Shown one piece after another: positions 44,788 to 50,020 of a stretch of DNA of 50,020 nucleotides. The first letter of the stretch is position 1; each line of letters opens with the position of its first letter. Below the pieces are notes generated by a model. The model had not been told where the DNA came from. It made no database searches and saw nothing but the letters and a program-made list of their open reading frames with translations. The translations under genes were made by a program, and so were the position numbers. Source of the stretch: Candidatus Kapaibacterium sp. (GTDB lineage: Bacteria > Bacteroidota > Ignavibacteria > Kapaibacteriales > UBA2268); NCBI GenBank assembly GCA_026418625.1, contig JAOABA010000044.1, positions 1 to 50,020 of the forward strand, in the 5' to 3' direction.

Positions 44788-45780
44788 ATGGCAGATTTAA
44801 GAGTTAAGTATATGGGATTCGATTTAAAGAATCCAATTATAGCTGCAAGTTCATCATTGACAGAAAACTTAGCAGGATTGAAGGACTTAGAAAAACACGG
44901 TGCTTCGGCTGTGGTTTTAAAATCTCTTTTCGAAGAAGAGATAATTATGGAAATGGAGCAAAGTAAATTTGCGATGAGTTCACCCGGACATATTTATCCC
45001 GAAATTTTTGATCATTTTGACTTTGCCGATGTTGAGGACACAGTAACTAAGTATTTATTTCTTATTGAAGATGCAAAAAAATCACTTTCGATACCTGTTA
45101 TCGCAAGTATAAATTGTGTGTCTTCGCACGAATGGCCAGTGTTTGCAAAAAAATTGGAAGAAGCTGGTGCTGACGGCTTAGAATTGAACCTCTTTATTCT
45201 ACCTTCAGATTTCGAAAGAAGTAGCGAAGATAATGAAAACACTTATTTCGAGGTAATATCAAAAGTAAGAAAAGAAGTTCACATCCCAATCGCTCTAAAA
45301 GTCAGTTATTATTTTACCAATTTGGGAACAATGCTTCAAAGACTATCTCAAACGGGTATTTCAGCTCTTGTGTTATTTAACCGCTTTTTCTCTCCTGATT
45401 TCGATATTGATAATTTCAGGATTATTCCTGCTAATATTTATAGCAACCCATCCGATTTGACCATATCTCTCAGATGGATTGCTATTATGGCTGAAAGAGT
45501 AAAATGCGACCTTGCTGCGACAACTGGCATTCACGATGGTAAAGCCGTTGTTAAACAACTTTTAGCAGGAGCTAATGCCGTTCAAGTTGCTTCCACTCTT
45601 TATAAAAATGGCATCCATTACATTGAACAAATGTTAAAAGATTTAGAGAATTGGATGGAAGAACATAGTTTTAATTCCATAAGCGAATTTAGAGGCAAAA
45701 TGAGCCAAGCTAAAAGTCTAAATCCAGCTTCTTTTGAGCGTGCTCAATTTATGAGACATTTTAGCGGTAAGATTCTATAA
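44788..45780 (+). CDS. Dihydroorotate dehydrogenase-like flavoprotein, atypical active site
   Basis: A 330-residue TIM-barrel protein of the PyrD family (class 1-like). FMN-binding features are kept: SINC near residue 107, Lys171 (ALKVSYY), Asn198 (LFNR), and the phosphate-binding end TTGIHDGKAVVKQLLAGANA. The loop that in PyrD reads N-x-S-C-P-N here reads ELNLFILPSD (residues 132-141), so the catalytic Cys or Ser base is absent. Asn134 remains. In FCB-group genomes proteins of this type are named DHOD-like. A second true PyrD would be expected elsewhere. A strong terminator follows. Confidence 0.85.
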   Translation: MADLRVKYMGFDLKNPIIAASSSLTENLAGLKDLEKHGASAVVLKSLFEEEIIMEMEQSKFAMSSPGHIYPEIFDHFDFADVEDTVTKYLFLIEDAKKSLSIPVIASINCVSSHEWPVFAKKLEEAGADGLELNLFILPSDFERSSEDNENTYFEVISKVRKEVHIPIALKVSYYFTNLGTMLQRLSQTGISALVLFNRFFSPDFDIDNFRIIPANIYSNPSDLTISLRWIAIMAERVKCDLAATTGIHDGKAVVKQLLAGANAVQVASTLYKNGIHYIEQMLKDLENWMEEHSFNSISEFRGKMSQAKSLNPASFERAQFMRHFSGKIL

Positions 45781-45800
45781 ATAACTTTTTTTCTCTTTAT

Positions 45801-45840
45801 AAAGACTTTTTCTGAAATAGAATATGCAGAAAAAGTCTTT
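45801..45840 (+). terminator. Intrinsic terminator after the DHOD-like gene
   Basis: A perfect 14-bp stem, AAAGACTTTTTCTG (45801-45814) pairing with 45827-45840, has a 12-nt loop and is followed by a T run. It begins 20 nt after the DHOD-like stop codon. Confidence 0.9.
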
Positions 45841-45929
45841 TTTTATTTTCACTTATTAAAATTTAACAATATTGATAGAAAGGTTTTCGTTTAAGCTTTT
45901 GTTCTTTGAATTTAAATTATGGGCATTTT

Positions 45930-46616
45930 ATGAATGCAATTTTACTTGACATTAGTAATAAACCAGAAAATAAGTATCATATAGACCTCCTTAATTCTGT
46001 AATAAAAGGGCTCAAGGAACAAAAAGTCTCAGTTGAATATATCAATATATCGAAATTGTCAATTAGCCCTTGCCGAGGTTGCACCGACGACCCTGTTTTC
46101 CTTTCTAATGGCAAATGTCTTTGCGAAGACGATATGCAAAAAATTTACCCTAAACTTAGGTCATCCGATCTTTGGATTTTTAGCTTATATAACAGTAACA
46201 ATTGGACGGCACAGACTTTCATTAACTTTCTTGATAGAATGGAGCCATTATTTCAACCAAATTATTCACAATCAACAAATGGTTCTTCTCATAAGACTCA
46301 TAAAGGTAAAGTTGCATTCATCTCTTCATCTGATAATATTGATTCTAATGCCATTTCAATTTATAGCAATCACTTAAAAAACTTTGTTAAATTATTCAAT
46401 AGGCAGTTTATTGGTTCTATTGTTCGACCTCATTTATGGGCAATTGGTATGCTTCAAGGTATGGGTGTTAATCTTGATGATATATTTAATGCAGCAAAGG
46501 ATGCAGGAAAACAAATGGTTCACCAAAAAACTCTATCGAAAGATACTTTGCTAACAATATCAAGACCATTAATCCCAAAAAATTTATTTACTAACGAACA
46601 ACTCATCACAGGTTAA
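45930..46616 (+). CDS. Flavodoxin-fold NAD(P)H-dependent oxidoreductase
   Basis: A 228-residue protein. It has the FMN-reductase pattern: a beta strand with ILLDIS, a Cys-rich loop SPCRGCTDDP with Cys48 and Cys51, then GKCLCEDDMQ with Cys63 and Cys65, and a segment WTAQTFINFLDRMEP that binds near the flavin. The pattern C-x2-C and C-x-C with DDM is typical of iron-sulfur flavoprotein relatives and NAD(P)H oxidoreductases. The frame starts at a TTG at 45906, but the ATG at 45930 begins the first strand and is preferred. The electron partner is unknown. The next gene starts 15 nt after it. Confidence 0.75.
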   Translation: MNAILLDISNKPENKYHIDLLNSVIKGLKEQKVSVEYINISKLSISPCRGCTDDPVFLSNGKCLCEDDMQKIYPKLRSSDLWIFSLYNSNNWTAQTFINFLDRMEPLFQPNYSQSTNGSSHKTHKGKVAFISSSDNIDSNAISIYSNHLKNFVKLFNRQFIGSIVRPHLWAIGMLQGMGVNLDDIFNAAKDAGKQMVHQKTLSKDTLLTISRPLIPKNLFTNEQLITG

Positions 46617-46631
46617 TATAATTATTTACTG

Positions 46632-47897
46632 ATGTTTGAACAAAATATCGAAAGCGAACTTTCAAGGATCAAATCTCTTTTTGGCTTTGATAAAAAAATT
46701 ATTGAATTAGATTTTATCCTCTCCCACCCTGATCTTGATGAATTTTACAAAATCTATTTTTCTTCCCAAGTAATTTGGTGGATTTACTTAGAAGATTTAA
46801 GAAGAAATTCTCTAATCAATTTCAAAACAGATAAAAAAGAATTCAAGAAAATAAATCAAGATTTAAACATCTACTATTATAATAATACAGTATTCAAAGA
46901 ATCCGATTTTGATATTTTACTTAAAAATGCCATTAATTTAAAAATTAATTTTTTACTAAGACCATTTCAAACACTTCAATGGTTTATTTTTCGAACCGAG
47001 CAACAAAAGCCTCTTTCAGAAATATCCCTAAAATTAAATTTTTTCTCTAATGATGACTTATTAATTAAATTTATCCGCCAAAATCTTTTCGAAAATATAG
47101 ATTTTAGCGTGAATCAGTTATTACCGTTGAACCAATTGAATTATTTCGATTTCTACCCAGATAAAAATATCTCTAAATTCCATTTCATTAATATTTTAAA
47201 TAAAGCAAGAGAGTCCTTGATAATAAATTTATCAATTGATAAAATTCTAAAACCTTTTAGAGAATTAAATAGTTTATTTCTTCAAAGTTCAATTGATTAT
47301 GAATTTTTTATTCCAATCGAGTCAATTTTGATTAACTTTGATGACTGGCACTTTAAAAAATTAGGACAGTATTTTGAAAATTTGTGTATTAATCAAAACT
47401 TGACTTCATTAAAAATTACTGAATTGCAAGCCCAAATTGAAAAATTTTTTGAGCTTCAATATAAAACAGCTTACAGTCAGACTAATGAAAATATACAAGA
47501 CTATAGTTTTACAGCTGACGCTCAAGAAAATTTATCTTCTGTCAATGAATTAACTAATTCGAGCCTTGAAACAGAAATTGAAAAAGAAAATGAGGATTTC
47601 AAATTATTAATCCAACCCGACAGAGCTGAGTTAATAAGAGTAGGAGAAAAAGTCAAAAAAGAATTAAGAACAATAATATCATCAGACTTAAAACAAAATG
47701 AGAAACTTTCTGAAATAAGTCTGGCTGCAAGTGAAATTTCAAAATACCTGATAAATGAGTTGCAGGCAACCGAAATAGATAAGTATTTAATAAAACCGAA
47801 GGATTTGAGAATTTGTGATATTGATGAAATAATTATTTTCACCAATGATATTGATGAATCAACATTAGAATTTGAATTCGGTTCATTCAACAACTGA
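46632..47897 (+). CDS. Unrecognised protein, 421 aa
   Basis: I recognise no family. The first 300 residues are rich in Phe, Leu, Ile, Asn and Lys with many aromatic residues (SQVIWWIYLEDLRRN, LRPFQTLQWFIFRTEQQ). The region from about 315 to 421 is acidic and looks helical (EIEKENEDFKLLIQPDRAEL, KELRTIISSDLKQNE), ending in DESTLEFEFGSFNN. There is no signal peptide, transmembrane helix or catalytic motif that I can see. It lies between the oxidoreductase and obg, 18 nt before the obg ATG, so co-transcription with obg is likely. Confidence 0.8.
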   Translation: MFEQNIESELSRIKSLFGFDKKIIELDFILSHPDLDEFYKIYFSSQVIWWIYLEDLRRNSLINFKTDKKEFKKINQDLNIYYYNNTVFKESDFDILLKNAINLKINFLLRPFQTLQWFIFRTEQQKPLSEISLKLNFFSNDDLLIKFIRQNLFENIDFSVNQLLPLNQLNYFDFYPDKNISKFHFINILNKARESLIINLSIDKILKPFRELNSLFLQSSIDYEFFIPIESILINFDDWHFKKLGQYFENLCINQNLTSLKITELQAQIEKFFELQYKTAYSQTNENIQDYSFTADAQENLSSVNELTNSSLETEIEKENEDFKLLIQPDRAELIRVGEKVKKELRTIISSDLKQNEKLSEISLAASEISKYLINELQATEIDKYLIKPKDLRICDIDEIIIFTNDIDESTLEFEFGSFNN

Positions 47898-47915
47898 TAA
47901 TACATCTTGCCTTAT

Positions 47916-48908
47916 ATGAAATTTATTGATTTAGCAAAAATAGTAATTAAAAGCGGAGATGGAGGGAATGGACATATAAGTTTCAGAAGAGAAAAATATG
48001 TTCCAAAAGGTGGACCAGACGGTGGTAATGGAGGAAAAGGAGGTGATGTTGTATTTGTAGTAGATCCAAACTTAAATACTCTCCTTGACTTCAAATACAA
48101 GAGGTTCTATAAAGCTGAAAATGGGAAGCCCGGCGGAAAAAGCAATAAAACAGGAAAAAATGGTAAAGATATTATTATTAAAGTTCCTCCGGGAACAATT
48201 ATCAAGGATGCAGTAACTGAAGAGGTTATTGCTGATTTATCACTCAATAGTGATAAAGTTACGGTTTTATACGGCGGAGCTGGTGGTAAAGGTAACGCGG
48301 AATTTGCTACACCAACTAACCAAACTCCAAGATATGCCGAAGAAGGCAAACCCGGTGAGGAGCTCGAAGTAATACTCGAATTGAAATTAATTGCTGACGT
48401 TGGCATAGTTGGAATGCCAAATGCTGGAAAATCTACTCTAATTTCAGTAATTTCAGCCGCAAAACCTAAAATAGCCGATTACCCCTTTACAACTCTAATT
48501 CCCAATCTTGGAATTGTTAAAATTGATTTAGATAAAAGCTTTGTTGTTGCTGACATTCCCGGTCTTATTGAAAATGCATCCGAAGGCAAGGGTCTTGGGA
48601 TTCAGTTTCTTAGGCACGTTGAAAGAACAAATGTTTTAGTTTTTCTAATTGATTCACTTTCTGAAAATCCTAAAAAGGATTATAAAATCCTTCTTAACGA
48701 ACTAAAAAAATATAACCCAAAAATGTTAGAGAAAAATAGAATTATCTGCCTTAGCAAAGTTGATGCCCTAACTGAGGAAGACAGAAAAAAGCTAACAAAA
48801 CTCTCTTTCGGAAAATATGAGCCCAAACCTCTTTTGATTTCATCTGTTTCAGGCGAATCTATTGATAAATTAAAAAAAATGTTATGGGAAATTATCGAAT
48901 CATCATAA
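47916..48908 (+). CDS. obg: GTPase Obg/CgtA
   Basis: A 330-residue GTPase that binds the large ribosomal subunit and has roles in ribosome assembly and the stringent response. The Gly-rich Obg fold fills residues 1-158 (KSGDGGNGHISFRREKYVP). The G domain has the P-loop GMPNAGKST (166-174), the switch II motif DIPG (213-216) and SKVD (270-273) in place of the usual NKVD/NKID. The extra C-terminal OCT domain of some Obg proteins is absent, which is normal for this length. The frame begins at a TTG at 47907; the ATG at 47916 matches the family start MKFIDLAKI. Confidence 0.97.
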   Translation: MKFIDLAKIVIKSGDGGNGHISFRREKYVPKGGPDGGNGGKGGDVVFVVDPNLNTLLDFKYKRFYKAENGKPGGKSNKTGKNGKDIIIKVPPGTIIKDAVTEEVIADLSLNSDKVTVLYGGAGGKGNAEFATPTNQTPRYAEEGKPGEELEVILELKLIADVGIVGMPNAGKSTLISVISAAKPKIADYPFTTLIPNLGIVKIDLDKSFVVADIPGLIENASEGKGLGIQFLRHVERTNVLVFLIDSLSENPKKDYKILLNELKKYNPKMLEKNRIICLSKVDALTEEDRKKLTKLSFGKYEPKPLLISSVSGESIDKLKKMLWEIIESS

Positions 48909-48970
48909 ATCACAATAAAACTAATTTATTATCCTCACTATTTTTTTGATTATTTAAATAACTATTGTTG

Positions 48971-50020
48971 ATGAATTTTATCAAGAAAAGAATCTTATTT
49001 TTTCTATTTTGCTTTTTAATCCTATCACTCAATTTATTATCTCAAACCAATAGCGAAATAATAATCAAGTTAAAACAGGAACAGAGTATTACCACTATAA
49101 TTAATCAACTGAATTATTCTCAAAATATCAATATACCTTATCAAAAGTTTTTAAACATAAATGAAAATACAAAAAATAACTCACTTCTATCTGACACACA
49201 AAGTAAATTAATTAATGAATTATCCAGATATTATAAAATAATCATTAACTCAGAGCTCAAAGATTCCCTTATTAATGTTCTGCATAGTATCCCTGAAATT
49301 GAAAATGTTTCTGAAAATTTTGTATATAAAATCGAATCAGATAAAATTGTAGTAAATGACCCACTTTATAAAAATCAATGGTATCTTAAAACTATCAATG
49401 CCGAAAAAGCTTGGGTTTTTGCTAATGGTAAAGATGTTTTAGTTGGTGTCGTTGATACAGGTATTGATTTTTATCATCCAGATTTAATAAACAGACTTTG
49501 GATTAACCCAAAAGAAGATTTAAATAAAAATGGGCGATTCGATCCTTGGAGCGACACTTTATCTATTAATGGAGTTTATGGAGATTTCAATGGTGTTGAT
49601 GATGATGGGAATGGATTTATTGATGATATTATTGGATTTGATTTCGTTAATCAGTATAATACAAATATCGGCGATTGGTATCATTTCGACCCCATTCCCT
49701 TCGATGAACACGGACACGGAACTCTCGTTTCTGGAGTAATCGTTGCCGAGCAAAATAATAATTTAGGTATTACAGGTATTGCTTTTGGCTCAAAGCTCAT
49801 TTCATTAAGGGCATTCGATTTCAGCGGAAACGGTCAATCTGATAATATTGCATCAGCCATTGTTTACGCAGCATTAAATAATATCAAAATAATTAATCTA
49901 AGTTTTGGTGAGAACTTCTATAGTCCTATTCTTCACGATGCCATAAAATTCGCAAAATCAATGGGTTGCTTTGTTGTTGCTTCATCAGGAAATAATGGGT
50001 GGGACAGAAACCACTATCCC
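48971..50020 (+). CDS. Secreted subtilisin-family serine protease, N-terminal part
   Basis: The first 350 residues of an S8 peptidase that runs off the window end. The signal peptide (MNFIKKRILFFLFCFLILSL to LLSQ) is followed by a pro-domain to about 125. The catalytic Asp162 is in VGVVDTGID and His249 is in DEHGHGTLVSG. The oxyanion-hole Asn is in SSGNN near the end of the window, and the catalytic Ser is not yet reached. An inserted segment DDDGNGFIDDIIGFDF looks like a calcium-binding loop. Secreted subtilisins of this group often carry a T9SS domain at the end, which cannot be seen here. Confidence 0.93.
   Translation, partial: MNFIKKRILFFLFCFLILSLNLLSQTNSEIIIKLKQEQSITTIINQLNYSQNINIPYQKFLNINENTKNNSLLSDTQSKLINELSRYYKIIINSELKDSLINVLHSIPEIENVSENFVYKIESDKIVVNDPLYKNQWYLKTINAEKAWVFANGKDVLVGVVDTGIDFYHPDLINRLWINPKEDLNKNGRFDPWSDTLSINGVYGDFNGVDDDGNGFIDDIIGFDFVNQYNTNIGDWYHFDPIPFDEHGHGTLVSGVIVAEQNNNLGITGIAFGSKLISLRAFDFSGNGQSDNIASAIVYAALNNIKIINLSFGENFYSPILHDAIKFAKSMGCFVVASSGNNGWDRNHYP

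Overview
The window is a strongly AT-rich bacterial contig end from a member of the Bacteroidota/Chlorobiota (FCB) group. The evidence is two type IX secretion (T9SS) C-terminal sorting domains, many lipoprotein-free signal peptides ending in S-Q or A-Q, a dockerin-like surface protein and Bacteroidota-type promoter elements (TTTG, about 20 nt, TAnnTTTG). Several genes also carry clear GGAG ribosome binding sites, which classical Bacteroidia often lack, so a lineage such as Ignavibacteria or Kapaibacteria is plausible but not proven. The first 19 bases are exactly the Nextera transposase mosaic end, so the left edge is a library adapter and not genome.

Layout. 20-1482 (minus): the start of a BadF/BadG-type kinase, probably for an amino sugar, behind murA. 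1593-4579 (plus): an SRPBCC protein, a secreted YD-like repeat protein, a scramblase/LURP-one-like protein, and a MarR regulator with a YceI protein. A palindromic 14-mer in front of the MarR gene recurs as two tandem copies in front of yceI. A bidirectional terminator separates these from an agmatinase/arginase-family gene (minus). 5655-12068 (plus): a Lon-family protease, an AddB-type nuclease and a small cupin. A tRNA with anticodon CAU follows (minus).

12197-44483 is about 32 kb with every gene on the minus strand and is dominated by the cell surface. It holds an outer-membrane barrel candidate, a TPR protein, a CHASE-PAS histidine kinase with eroded catalytic boxes plus its single-domain receiver, an OmpA-family protein, a secreted seven-blade WD40 propeller with a T9SS tag, a second T9SS-tagged protein, a dockerin-like protein and a 781-residue beta-repeat protein. 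It also holds a 4,263-residue secreted protein built from seven recurring modules, a secreted protein with a C-terminal C1q/TNF-like domain, a NarL-type response regulator and nadE. The giant and the 781-residue protein lack a T9SS tag but end in nearly the same short sequence, and the C1q-like protein lies just upstream of the giant. This is the most unusual part of the window and may be a surface matrix or adhesion locus.

44788-50020 (plus): a dihydroorotate-dehydrogenase-like protein without the usual catalytic residue, a terminator, a flavodoxin-like oxidoreductase, an unrecognised 421-residue protein, the GTPase Obg, and the start of a secreted subtilisin-family protease cut by the window end.
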